A DNA stretch of 64,000 nt from NCBI GenBank assembly GCA_934561555.1, contig CAKTGQ010000001.1, positions 62,001 to 126,000 of the forward strand, read 5' to 3'. Positions 32,085 through 39,509 of the stretch are shown here, in pieces. A model generated the notes under the pieces. It did not search any database, was not told the origin of the DNA, and worked only from the letters and a program-made list of their open reading frames with translations. Origin of the DNA: an uncultured Faecalibacterium sp. (GTDB lineage Bacteria; Bacillota; Clostridia; Oscillospirales; Ruminococcaceae). A program made the translations under genes and the position numbers. The stretch's first letter is position 1. Every line of letters starts with the position of its first letter.

Positions 32085-33133
32085 TGCAGCTGGTACATGG
32101 CGGCGACTGGGCAGGTTACCGGGCGCAGTATGGACAGGATGCGCTGGATCTTTCGGCAAACGTCAGCCCGCTGGGACTGCCGGAGGGGGTGGCAAGGGCC
32201 ATCACCGCCGCGCTTGCCACCGCAGACCGCTACCCCGACCCCCTCTGCCGCGCCCTGCGGGCAAAGCTGGCAGTGCACGAAAAGGTGCCCGCAGAGCATA
32301 TCCTCTGCGGCAACGGCGCGGCAGACCTGATTTTTCGACTGGTGTGGGCAGCAAAGCCCCGCACGGCACTGCTGCCCGCCCCTACCTTTGCGGAGTATGC
32401 CGCCGCGCTGGAAACGGCGGGCTGCACCGTTCGGCGGCATTTTCTGCGAGAAAACGAAGATTTTGCAGTGACGGAAGCCTTTATTTCCGCTGTGGATGAG
32501 GACACCGACATGGTATTCCTCTGCCAGCCCAATAACCCCACCGGGCAGCTGACGCCGCTGCCGCTGGTGGAGGCGCTGCTGCGTCGGTGCGAAGCTTGCG
32601 GTGCGCTGCTGGTGGTGGACGAGTGCTTTCTGGACTTTTGGGCGGAAAGCGAAACGCTGTCTGCTAAAAAGCTGCTGGCAAGCCAGAATCTCATCATCCT
32701 GAAAGCCTTTACAAAGCTGTACGGCATGGCAGGGGTGCGGCTGGGCTACTGCCTGTGCAGCAACACCGCTCTGCTGGACAAAATGCAGTCTGCCGGGCAG
32801 CCGTGGGCAGTTTCAAGCCTTGCACAGGCGGCAGGGCTGGCGGCACTGGATGAGACTGCCTATGTGGCGCGGGTGCAAGAATTGATTGCGAAGCAGCGTC
32901 CTATTTTGCGGGACGGACTGCGCGCGCTGGGACTGCGGGTGCTGGATGGCAGCGCGAATTATCTGCTGTTTCAGGCACCGGAGACGATGGGTGATGCGTT
33001 GCGGCAGCGCGGCATCGTGCTGCGCAGCTGCGGCAATTACCCCGGGCTGGACGGCAGCTGGTACCGCACCGCCGTGCGCACCGCGCCGGAAAACCAGCAG
33101 CTTTTAAAAGCCTTACAGGAGGTGCTTGCATGA
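32081..33133 (+). CDS. cobD: L-threonine-O-3-phosphate decarboxylase
   Basis: 350 residues, a class I/II fold-type I aminotransferase-like PLP enzyme. It makes (R)-1-aminopropan-2-yl phosphate, the linker used by CbiB. HGGDW at the N-terminus and LDLSANVSPLGLPEG (about 22-36) are family traits. Further motifs are CGNGAADLIFRLV (about 74-86), CQPNNPTGQLTPL (about 148-160), the Asp of VVDECFLDF (about 180), and the PLP Lys in LKAFTKLYGMAGVRLGY (Lys about 212). It overlaps cbiB and cbiP. Other aminotransferases look similar, but context settles the call. Confidence 0.94.
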   Translation: MMQLVHGGDWAGYRAQYGQDALDLSANVSPLGLPEGVARAITAALATADRYPDPLCRALRAKLAVHEKVPAEHILCGNGAADLIFRLVWAAKPRTALLPAPTFAEYAAALETAGCTVRRHFLRENEDFAVTEAFISAVDEDTDMVFLCQPNNPTGQLTPLPLVEALLRRCEACGALLVVDECFLDFWAESETLSAKKLLASQNLIILKAFTKLYGMAGVRLGYCLCSNTALLDKMQSAGQPWAVSSLAQAAGLAALDETAYVARVQELIAKQRPILRDGLRALGLRVLDGSANYLLFQAPETMGDALRQRGIVLRSCGNYPGLDGSWYRTAVRTAPENQQLLKALQEVLA

Positions 33134-34626
33134 GCCGGGCAAAATGTATCATGGTGCAGGGCACGATGAGCGGTGCGGGCAAAAGCCTGCTGTGCACCGC
33201 GCTGTGCCGTATTTTTGCACAGGACGGCTACCGGGTAGCCCCCTTTAAAAGCCAGAACATGGCGCTGAACAGCTTTGTCACCCGGGACGGACTGGAAATG
33301 GGCCGCGCACAGGTGGTGCAGGCACAGGCCGCCGGCATGGAGCCGGATGTGCGTATGAATCCCATTCTGCTCAAACCCAGCAGCGATGTAGGCAGTCAGG
33401 TCATCGTGAACGGCGAGGTGCGCGGACAGATGCCCGCAGCCGCCTACTTCAAACTGAAAAAGAGCCTGATCCCGGACATTTTAGCCGCCTACGACAGTCT
33501 GGCCGAAGAGGTGGACATCATCGTTATTGAGGGCGCAGGCAGCCCGGCAGAGATCAACTTAAAAGCGGACGATATCGTCAACATGGGGCTGGCAAAGCTG
33601 GTGGATGCACCGGTGCTGCTGGCGGGCGATATCGACCGGGGCGGCGTGTTTGCGCAGCTGTACGGCACGGTAGAACTGCTGGAACCCGCCGAGCGGGCAC
33701 GCATCAAGGGGCTGGTCATCAACAAGTTCCGGGGCGATGCCGCCATCCTGAAGCCCGGCCTTACCATGCTGGAGGAAAAGACCCATCTGCCGGTGCTGGG
33801 CGTTGTGCCCTACCTGCGGGTGGATATTGAGGACGAGGACTCCCTCTCCTCCCGGCTGGAAAGCAGCACCGCCGTCAAGCCGCTGGATGCTGCCATTCTG
33901 CGGCTGCCGCATATCTCCAATTTTACGGATTTCATGCCGCTGGAACAGCACCCGCTGCTGAGCGTGCGGTATGTGCAAAGCCCCCGGCATCTGGGCGCAC
34001 CGGATGTGGTCATTCTGCCGGGCACAAAAAACACCATCGATGACCTGCTCTGGCTGCGTCAGTGCGGTCTGGAAAGCGCCGTGCAAAAGCTGGCAGCTGC
34101 CGACACGCCGGTGCTGGGCGTGTGCGGCGGCTATCAAATGCTGGGCGATACTCTTGCCGACCCCGAGGGCACTGAGAGCGGACGCAGCCAGACCGTGCGC
34201 GGGCTGGGGCTGCTGCCCATCCAGACTGTGTTTACGGATGCAAAGCACCGCACGCAGGACACTGCCACCGTCACCGCGCCGCAGCTGGCGGGGGCAGCGC
34301 TGACCGGCTACCAGATCCATACCGGGCGCACTGCCGTGCAGGGTGTGCCCTTCTGCCGCCTTGCGGACGGCAGCGCCGAGGGCTGCGTGCAGGACAACGT
34401 GGCGGGCACCTATCTGCACGGGCTGTTCGATACCGGGGAGCTGACCGAAAAGCTGGTGCAGCTGCTGTGTAGCCGCAAGGGCATCTCCCCTGCCGATGCA
34501 CCGCTGCTCTCCATGCAGGAGTACCGGCAGCAGCAGTTCGACCTGCTGGCCGACGGCGTGCGCCGGGCGCTGGACATGAACGCCCTGTACGCCGCCATGG
34601 GACTGGAAAGGAGGAGCACCGTATGA
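33130..34626 (+). CDS. cbiP: Cobyric acid synthase
   Basis: 498 residues, the normal CobQ/CbiP length. It adds four amides to adenosylcobyrinate a,c-diamide using glutamine and ATP. P-loop VQGTMSGAGKSLLCTALCR (about 8-26), FKSQNMALNSF, IEGAGSPAEINL (about 135-146) and LLAGDIDRGGVFAQLYG (about 162-178) mark the ATPase domain. The glutaminase domain has VLGVCGGYQMLG with the catalytic Cys near residue 329, and TYLHGLFD near the C-terminus with a conserved His. Coupled to cobD and cbiC by ATGA overlaps. Confidence 0.96.
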   Translation: MSRAKCIMVQGTMSGAGKSLLCTALCRIFAQDGYRVAPFKSQNMALNSFVTRDGLEMGRAQVVQAQAAGMEPDVRMNPILLKPSSDVGSQVIVNGEVRGQMPAAAYFKLKKSLIPDILAAYDSLAEEVDIIVIEGAGSPAEINLKADDIVNMGLAKLVDAPVLLAGDIDRGGVFAQLYGTVELLEPAERARIKGLVINKFRGDAAILKPGLTMLEEKTHLPVLGVVPYLRVDIEDEDSLSSRLESSTAVKPLDAAILRLPHISNFTDFMPLEQHPLLSVRYVQSPRHLGAPDVVILPGTKNTIDDLLWLRQCGLESAVQKLAAADTPVLGVCGGYQMLGDTLADPEGTESGRSQTVRGLGLLPIQTVFTDAKHRTQDTATVTAPQLAGAALTGYQIHTGRTAVQGVPFCRLADGSAEGCVQDNVAGTYLHGLFDTGELTEKLVQLLCSRKGISPADAPLLSMQEYRQQQFDLLADGVRRALDMNALYAAMGLERRSTV

Positions 34627-35297
34627 CCCCACAGCATCATCTGCCCGCCGATATCGAGCGGACGAGCCTTTCCATCATCACCGTAGAGCTGGACGCAATG
34701 GGGCTGACTCCGCCGCCGGAGACTGCCGCTGTGGTCAAGCGGGTGATCCACACCACTGCCGATTTCGACTACGCCCGCAACCTGCGCTTTACCCCCGGTG
34801 CAGTGGCGGCAGGCGTGGCGGCGCTGCAAGCCGCTGCGCCCATCGTTACCGACACCAATATGGCGCTATCTGGTATTACAAAGCCCGGGCTTGCGCGGCT
34901 GGGCGGCACAGCACTGTGCTACATGGCAGACCCGGAGGTGGCTGCGCTGGCAAAAGCCAACGGCACTACCCGGGCGGTGGCGTCCATGCAAAGAGCCGCC
35001 GCCGAGCACCCCGGTGCCATCCTTGCAGTGGGCAACGCACCCACGGCGCTATTGACCATTGCCGACCTGATTGAAACCGCCGGGCTGCGCCCTGCGCTGG
35101 TCATCGGGGTGCCGGTGGGCTTTGTGAACGTGGTGGAGAGCAAGGAGCGGCTGTTTGCCGTGTGCACCGCCCACGGTGTGCCCGCTATCGTCGCCATGGG
35201 GCGCAAGGGCGGCAGCAACGTTGCCGCCGCCATCTGCAACGCGCTGGTGTATTCTGCCGCCGGGATGCTGGACCCCACCGACCGGGGATGGAAATAA
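34623..35297 (+). CDS. cbiC: Cobalt-precorrin-8 methylmutase
   Basis: 224 residues, typical CbiC/CobH. It moves the methyl group from C11 to C12, giving cobyrinate. The catalytic His is in KRVIHTTADFDY (about 38-49); other family strings are VTDTNMALSGI (about 77-87), GNAPTALLTIADLI (about 138-151), GVPVGFVNVVESKE (about 160-173) and MGRKGGSNVAAAICNAL near the end. It is the last gene of the cobalamin cluster; a hairpin follows directly after the stop. Confidence 0.96.
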   Translation: MTPQHHLPADIERTSLSIITVELDAMGLTPPPETAAVVKRVIHTTADFDYARNLRFTPGAVAAGVAALQAAAPIVTDTNMALSGITKPGLARLGGTALCYMADPEVAALAKANGTTRAVASMQRAAAEHPGAILAVGNAPTALLTIADLIETAGLRPALVIGVPVGFVNVVESKERLFAVCTAHGVPAIVAMGRKGGSNVAAAICNALVYSAAGMLDPTDRGWK

Positions 35298-35299
35298 TA

Positions 35300-35355
35300 T
35301 TTTTATCGTTCTCGTTTGAAGTGCTCTGCGGAGCGTTTCAAACGCTTTTTTCAGT
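35300..35355 (+). repeat. Reduced two-hairpin repeat, probable terminator of the cob cluster
   Basis: Stem 35312-35326 with 35331-35345 around TGCG, followed by TTTTTTCAG. Two of the differences from perfect pairing are G-T wobbles. Only the AT-rich linker and second hairpin of the full repeat remain. Its position right after cbiC makes it the likely operon terminator. Confidence 0.6.
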
Positions 35356-35408
35356 CAATCCCTCCTAGAGGGGTATATTTTCATTGGCCGGTATGGTATA
35401 CTCGGCTT

Positions 35409-35468
35409 AGTTCAACAAATCGAAAGTTGCACAATTCTTGAACTCAACACAAACTGCCATCAGTGTTG
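35409..35468. promoter_or_regulatory. Candidate operator region upstream of the membrane protein/TetR pair
   Basis: Two inverted repeats: AGTTCAA...TTGAACT (35409-35443) and CAACAC, 12 bases, GTGTTG (35445-35468). A TetR-family regulator is encoded 440 bases downstream, so one of these could be its operator. No strong promoter hexamers are seen. Confidence 0.4.
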
Positions 35469-35527
35469 TTCCGTTGCTCGTTCTTTGCTGGTATCATAGA
35501 ACCATCAAATGAAGGAGGCAACAAGCC

Positions 35528-35881
35528 ATGAATACAGATAAAATCTATGCAGAACAACTCGCAAACGAATATGCACTCAAGGACACCTCCAAGGTGATCG
35601 CTCTTCGCAAGCTGGATGCAAAAGCCAAGCTTCCCGCAACCGTTTTTACCTATACCTTCGGCATTATCACTGCGCTGGTAGCCGGTGTTGGAATGTGCCT
35701 TTCCATGAAGGTCATCGGCAGCGGTAGCACCACTATGTTTGTCCTCGGCGTGATTGTCGGCATTATTGGGCTACTGGGCATGGGCGTTAATTACCCCATC
35801 TACAAAAAATTGCTGGCACAGGGCAAGCAGAAATACGCTTTTGAAATCATGGAACTGGCAAAAGAAATCAGCGAGATGTAA
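35528..35881 (+). CDS. Small membrane protein next to a TetR regulator
   Basis: 117 residues; AAGGAGGCAACAAGCC gives a strong ribosome site before the ATG. Residues 1-38 are soluble and charged. Two membrane helices follow (TYTFGIITALVAGVGMCLSM about 39-58 and MFVLGVIVGIIGLLGMGVNY about 69-88), then a basic tail with YKKLLAQGKQKYAFEIMELAKEI. I recall similar proteins in many gut Clostridia, often beside TetR genes, but know no function. Base composition is visibly lower in G+C than the flanking operons, suggesting the pair was acquired. It is followed 28 bases later by the regulator gene. Confidence 0.75.
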   Translation: MNTDKIYAEQLANEYALKDTSKVIALRKLDAKAKLPATVFTYTFGIITALVAGVGMCLSMKVIGSGSTTMFVLGVIVGIIGLLGMGVNYPIYKKLLAQGKQKYAFEIMELAKEISEM

Positions 35882-35909
35882 ACAACAACACGAAAGAAGG
35901 TGAGAACGA

Positions 35910-36515
35910 TTGAATAGATCGGAAAGCAGATATTTTGCTACCGCAGCCAGAATGGACGAAGCCTTTCTGACACTTCTGGCAAAAAAGGATTTTGAGTATA
36001 TTACAGTCAAAGAAATCTGTGAAGTAGCAGGGGTCAATCGTTCCACCTTCTATCTGCACTATGAAACAATGTCAGACCTGCTCTCGGAGAGTATCGGTCG
36101 TATGAACGAGCAATTTCTTGCTTGCATGGAGAAAGATTCAGATGCCTTTTCTGCAAAGCTGCGGAATTGCCCGAGGGATGAATTATATCTAATTACGCCG
36201 GATTATTTAACACCTTACCTCAGCTACATTAAGAACAACAAGCGACTGTTCCGCACAGCAACAGAAAATGCGGCGGTGTTGGGGATGGATAAAAGCTATG
36301 ATAGGATGTTCCGTCATGTGTTTACGCCGATTCTCGACCGCTACGGTGTACTACAGCAAGATCGACCTTATATCATGGCCTTTTATATTCGGGGATTGAT
36401 GGCAATTATCTCAGAATGGCTCAAGAATGACTGCGCCGATTCCATTACATATGTTACAGGTGTGATTCAGCAGTGTGTAAAAATGCCACAAAGCGAAACA
36501 ACGAACGCTGTTTGA
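35910..36515 (+). CDS. TetR/AcrR family transcriptional regulator
   Basis: 201 residues starting at a TTG codon, supported by GAAGGTGAG five bases upstream; the next ATG is inside the DNA-binding domain. The helix-turn-helix reads DFEYITVKEICEVAGVNRSTFYLHY, split here as TVKEICEVAGVNRSTFY (about 31-47), a standard TetR recognition helix. The C-terminal domain (about 60-201) is helical with FYIRGLMAIISEWLKNDC, the pattern seen in the TetR C-terminal domain of the DhaS-like group. It likely controls itself and the small membrane protein upstream. The gene is lower in G+C than its surroundings. Confidence 0.9.
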   Translation: MNRSESRYFATAARMDEAFLTLLAKKDFEYITVKEICEVAGVNRSTFYLHYETMSDLLSESIGRMNEQFLACMEKDSDAFSAKLRNCPRDELYLITPDYLTPYLSYIKNNKRLFRTATENAAVLGMDKSYDRMFRHVFTPILDRYGVLQQDRPYIMAFYIRGLMAIISEWLKNDCADSITYVTGVIQQCVKMPQSETTNAV

Positions 36516-36548
36516 CAACTTCGCGTTTGTGGAGCGAAGCGGAACAAT

Positions 36549-36571
36549 GAAAGCCCCAGTGGGGCTTTTAA
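36549..36571 (+). terminator. Terminator after the TetR gene
   Basis: AAAGCCCC and GGGGCTTTT flank a three-base loop, 34 bases after the stop codon. Confidence 0.65.
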
Positions 36572-36656
36572 GTGACAGAACGGTCTTGCGGCAGCAAGAT
36601 GGAGGGGCCTCGCCCCGACAAGTTCCAGTTTGTCGTACTCATTATTTTTCTTTCTT

Positions 36657-36706
36657 GTAAAAACGGGATACCGGAGCGTCCGCGGACGCTCCGGTATCCT
36701 GTTTTT
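36657..36706. terminator. Long hairpin between convergent TetR and rhomboid genes
   Basis: AAAAAC, one G-T pair, then 15 bp (36666-36680 with 36685-36699) around CGCG, closing with GTTTTT. It works as a terminator in both directions. The stem nearly matches that of the repeat at 62815-62850 (both contain ACCGGAGCGTC). Confidence 0.75.
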
Positions 36707-36725
36707 ATCTATAATGCTTCTCTTT

Positions 36726-37277
36726 TTATCTGCGGCTCCGCGCCGAACGGCGATGGAGGGCACAGTAATAGCCGAAGGCGGTGCCGCACAGACCGCCCAC
36801 AATGTGCATAAAGTTTGCCACGTTATCGTGCACAAAGATGATATCATACACCTGCTGGCCGAAGTACAGCGCCGCCACCAGCAGCATGGTGACCGGGATA
36901 CCGCCGGAGAAGCCCGCCAGCGAGGACAGCATGATGAGCATGAACACGATGCCGGACGCACCCAGCAGCCCCGTGTGGGGGAACAGGATGCACTGCAGCA
37001 CGCCGGTGACCAGCGCGGTGAACAAAATGCCCTTGAGCAGCGGGATGCTGCCGTATTTTTCCTCCATGGGCGGGCCCACCACCAACAGCAGCAGCATATT
37101 ATTGAGAAAATGCTCCCAGTTTGCATGGCCCAGCACATGGCCGAACAGCCGGATATATCCCAGCGGGTCCCGCCACGAGGAGCGGTACACGCAGAAGAGG
37201 TTCATGGTGCTCCAGCCGTTCGTCCAGCCGTCTGCCAGCAGCACCAGCATGGACAGCAGAAAAAAGGTAAGGATCAC
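36726..37277 (-). CDS. Rhomboid-family intramembrane serine protease
   Basis: 183 residues from a GTG at 37277, with six membrane helices. The catalytic Ser motif GASG lies in LLGASGIVFMLIML (about 104-117). The catalytic His is in NFMHIVGGLCGTAFGYY (about 154-170), and HFLNNMLLLL (about 56-65) carries the oxyanion Asn region. Rhomboids cut membrane proteins within the bilayer; the client is unknown. The GTG has no ribosome site and begins inside the first helix. The frame stays open 17 more codons to a CTG at 37328 preceded by GAAGGGA at five bases, giving a basic N-tail (KKSKLKLELQYNSP), so the true start may be that CTG. Confidence 0.85.
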   Translation of the reverse strand: MILTFFLLSMLVLLADGWTNGWSTMNLFCVYRSSWRDPLGYIRLFGHVLGHANWEHFLNNMLLLLVVGPPMEEKYGSIPLLKGILFTALVTGVLQCILFPHTGLLGASGIVFMLIMLSSLAGFSGGIPVTMLLVAALYFGQQVYDIIFVHDNVANFMHIVGGLCGTAFGYYCALHRRSARSRR

Positions 37278-37354
37278 CGGCGAGTTATACTGGAGCTCCA
37301 GTTTCAGCTTGCTCTTTTTCGTAAACAGTCATTCCCTTCACAGTATTGTTGGCG

Positions 37355-37843
37355 TTACCCTCTGGTTTGTGCCCAGTATGCGCCCATGCTCTGGCCGGGT
37401 TGGTTCGTTACTTCATCGTTGAGGTATGCCGCAAGGCCGCAGGCATCCGGCTGCCAGCTGAGCGCGGCTTCCACCGTGGGATACTCCACCTCGGCGTACC
37501 AGAACGCTGTGGGCAGCCCTTCATCCACATGGTTTACTTCCAGCACCGCGCCGTCCGGCAGACGGTAGCTCCGGCGCACCTTTTTGATCAGAGGCTTGCC
37601 GATGATCTTCTCTTCCAGCTGCGCAAACAGGTCTTTGTCGATGCTGCGCTCGATCTCCTCCCGTGCCAAGCCTCCTGCGGACTTGAAGCAGAGGATATAG
37701 TCGGTGCTGCCGCCGGTCAGTGCTTCCTCCCGGATGCGCACCGTGGGCTGCACGCTGATATAGCCCTGCCGCATGGTGAATTCTTCCTCAAGGGGCAGCC
37801 CCTCCGGCCAGCCGGTCACCATCCATTTGCGTTCGATCTCCAT
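37355..37843 (-). CDS. CYTH domain protein
   Basis: 162 residues; ATG at 37843 follows GGAAG at eight bases, better than a TTG seven codons upstream. The CYTH signature EIERKWMV (residues 2-9, ExExK) opens the protein, followed by TVRIREEAL (basic phosphate-binding strands), LCFKSAGG, EIERSIDKDLFAQLE, KVRRSYRL and AVLEVNHVDEGLPTAFWYAEVEYPT. CYTH enzymes form a beta-tunnel that binds triphosphates (triphosphatase or adenylate cyclase activity). It is probably an inorganic or thiamine-type triphosphatase; the substrate is not known. Divergent from the rRNA methyltransferase gene. Confidence 0.9.
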   Translation of the reverse strand: MEIERKWMVTGWPEGLPLEEEFTMRQGYISVQPTVRIREEALTGGSTDYILCFKSAGGLAREEIERSIDKDLFAQLEEKIIGKPLIKKVRRSYRLPDGAVLEVNHVDEGLPTAFWYAEVEYPTVEAALSWQPDACGLAAYLNDEVTNQPGQSMGAYWAQTRG

Positions 37844-37953
37844 AGCGTTCTCTTCCTTCCGCAAAATTTTGTATTTATTCTACCATATTTTTATGTTATG
37901 ATAAAGAGTAGAACAAGCATCATTTTGCGCATTCTTAGTTGAAGGAGCATTTT

Positions 37954-39183
37954 ATGAAAAGCGAACGCACTTATCCTGTATATAAAGTCAACAAGCACGC
38001 CGAAGGGCTTTTGGTGGGCGGGCACCCCTGGGTGTACGAGAACGATATTCTGGAAGCGCCCCAGACCGAGCCAGAAAACGGTACGCTGGTGGATGTAGTC
38101 AGCCCCAAGGGCGCCTATCTCGGCACCGGCTTTCTCTCGTTGCAAAGCAAGATCCGGGTGCGGCTGATCTCCCGCAATGCCAACGACACCTTTGATACTG
38201 CCTTCTGGCGCCGCCGGGTGGAGTACGCATGGGCGTACCGCAAGACCGTGCTGGAGCCTGCCGACCTTTCTGCCTGCCGCTTCATCTTTGGCGAGGCAGA
38301 CCAGTTCCCCGGGCTGACGGTGGACCGGTTCAACAATGTTCTGGTCACCCAGACTTTGAGCGTGGGCATGGAAAAGTTGAAGCCGGTGCTCTTCCCGCTG
38401 CTGGTTGAGGTACTGCGGGCAGACGGACAGACCATTGATGGCATCTACGAGCGCAACGATGAAGCCCTGCGCGCCAAGGAAGGGCTGGAACAGAACAAGG
38501 GCTGGTTTGCCCTGCCCGGCGAGAGCCACCCGGAAACCACCCAGACCGAGATCTGCGAAAACGGCGTCTACTACCATGTAGACTTTGAAAACGGGCAGAA
38601 GACCGGCTTTTTCCTTGACCAGAAATACAACCGCCGGGCTGTGGCACGCCTTGCCGCCGGGCACACCGTGCTGGACTGCTTTACCCACACCGGCAGCTTT
38701 GCCCTGAACGCTGCCAAGGGCGGGGCTGCCCGAGTGACCGCCGCCGACATCAGCGCCGAAGCCATTGCCATGGCTAAGCGCAATGCCGACCGCAATGGCC
38801 TTACCAACATGGACTTCCTCTGCGAGGACACCTTTGCTCTGCTGCCCCGGCTGGAAAAGGAGGGCAGCCCCTACGACTTTATCATTCTGGACCCCCCGGC
38901 CTTCACCAAGGCGCGCCGCACGGTGGAGAACGCCATGCGCGGCTACAAGGAGATCAACTACCGCGCCATGAAGCTGCTGCCCCGGGGCGGGTATCTGGCC
39001 ACTGCCAGCTGCTCCCACTTTGCCACCGAGGAGCTGTTCATCAAGATGCTGCGCGCTGCCGCCAAGGACGCTCACCGGCAGCTGCGGCAGATCGAGGTAA
39101 AACAGCAGGCACCGGATCACCCCATTCTGTGGGGCGTGCCGGAGACGAATTACCTCAAGTTTTTCCTGTTCCAGGTCATCTGA
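37954..39183 (+). CDS. 23S rRNA (cytosine-C5)-methyltransferase, RlmI-like
   Basis: 409 residues, matching RlmI/YwbD. The start at 37954 has GAAGGAG upstream. An N-terminal PUA-like domain (VNKHAEGLLVGGHPWVYENDI, split here as VNKHAEGLLVGG and HPWVYENDI, about 9-29) is followed by a central RlmI domain and a C-terminal Rossmann methyltransferase domain. The latter shows VLDCFTHTGSFALNAAKGGA (about 239-258), ADISAEAIAMAKRNA, and ILDPPAFTK with the catalytic-region motif DPPAF (about 313-317). TASCSHF holds the likely catalytic Cys. It methylates ribosomal RNA in the cytoplasm. Confidence 0.9.
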   Translation: MKSERTYPVYKVNKHAEGLLVGGHPWVYENDILEAPQTEPENGTLVDVVSPKGAYLGTGFLSLQSKIRVRLISRNANDTFDTAFWRRRVEYAWAYRKTVLEPADLSACRFIFGEADQFPGLTVDRFNNVLVTQTLSVGMEKLKPVLFPLLVEVLRADGQTIDGIYERNDEALRAKEGLEQNKGWFALPGESHPETTQTEICENGVYYHVDFENGQKTGFFLDQKYNRRAVARLAAGHTVLDCFTHTGSFALNAAKGGAARVTAADISAEAIAMAKRNADRNGLTNMDFLCEDTFALLPRLEKEGSPYDFIILDPPAFTKARRTVENAMRGYKEINYRAMKLLPRGGYLATASCSHFATEELFIKMLRAAAKDAHRQLRQIEVKQQAPDHPILWGVPETNYLKFFLFQVI

Positions 39184-39217
39184 TGCCTTTATGATAAGGG
39201 CAGTTGCCGCGCGGTGC

Positions 39218-39270
39218 GCACCTTTTAGCCGGAAAAGGCCGTCCTGAAAGGGACTTTTCCGGTGCAAAAG
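39218..39270 (+). terminator. Possible terminator of the RlmI-like gene
   Basis: CCGGAAAA pairs with TTTTCCGG, extended outward by GCACC/GGTGC and inward by GTCC/GGAC with small bulges. No good T-run follows, so the assignment is weak. Confidence 0.4.
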
Positions 39271-39336
39271 TCATACCAATCGCGGTTGTTCCAAAAATAC
39301 GGGATCGTGTTTGTGCAGAATCGTCAGTTTTGTCAA

Positions 39337-39365
39337 TTGCCTTTTTTGCCTGCAAAGACTATAAT
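39337..39365 (+). promoter_or_regulatory. Promoter of the glutamine synthetase III transcript
   Basis: TTGCCT (39337-39342), 17 bases, TATAAT (39360-39365). The start point would fall near 39372, so transcription meets the attenuator hairpin at once. Confidence 0.7.
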
Positions 39366-39376
39366 CTTAGCCATAG

Positions 39377-39426
39377 ACAGCAACGGCGCTGTGGGTCACC
39401 TCCTGACTCGCAGCGCCGTTTTTGTT
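39377..39426 (+). promoter_or_regulatory. Attenuator with ANTAR-type hexaloop alternative upstream of glnN
   Basis: A 17-bp hairpin (39382-39398 with 39404-39420, loop CCTCC) followed by TTTGTT forms a strong terminator only about ten bases after the predicted transcription start, with no gene before it. Its 5' arm can instead form ACAGC(AACGGC)GCTGT at 39377-39392. That hexaloop has A at position 1 and G at position 4, as in RNA targets of ANTAR antiterminators. The two structures exclude each other. An ANTAR protein is encoded 3.7 kb downstream. Confidence 0.6.
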
Positions 39427-39439
39427 AAGATGTAAGCAA

Positions 39440-39474
39440 GCCTTGGGTTTCTGCATTGCGGCAGACCCAAGGCG
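39440..39474 (+). promoter_or_regulatory. Second hexaloop hairpin in the glnN leader
   Basis: GCCTTGGGT(TT)CTGC pairs with GCAGACCCAAGGC around hexaloop ATTGCG (39455-39460), again with A1 and G4. It lies downstream of the terminator, unlike the usual ANTAR arrangement where both hairpins precede it. Confidence 0.5.
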
Positions 39475-39509
39475 AAAGAAAAAGTAAGATCAAGTAAGGA
39501 GTAGGATTT

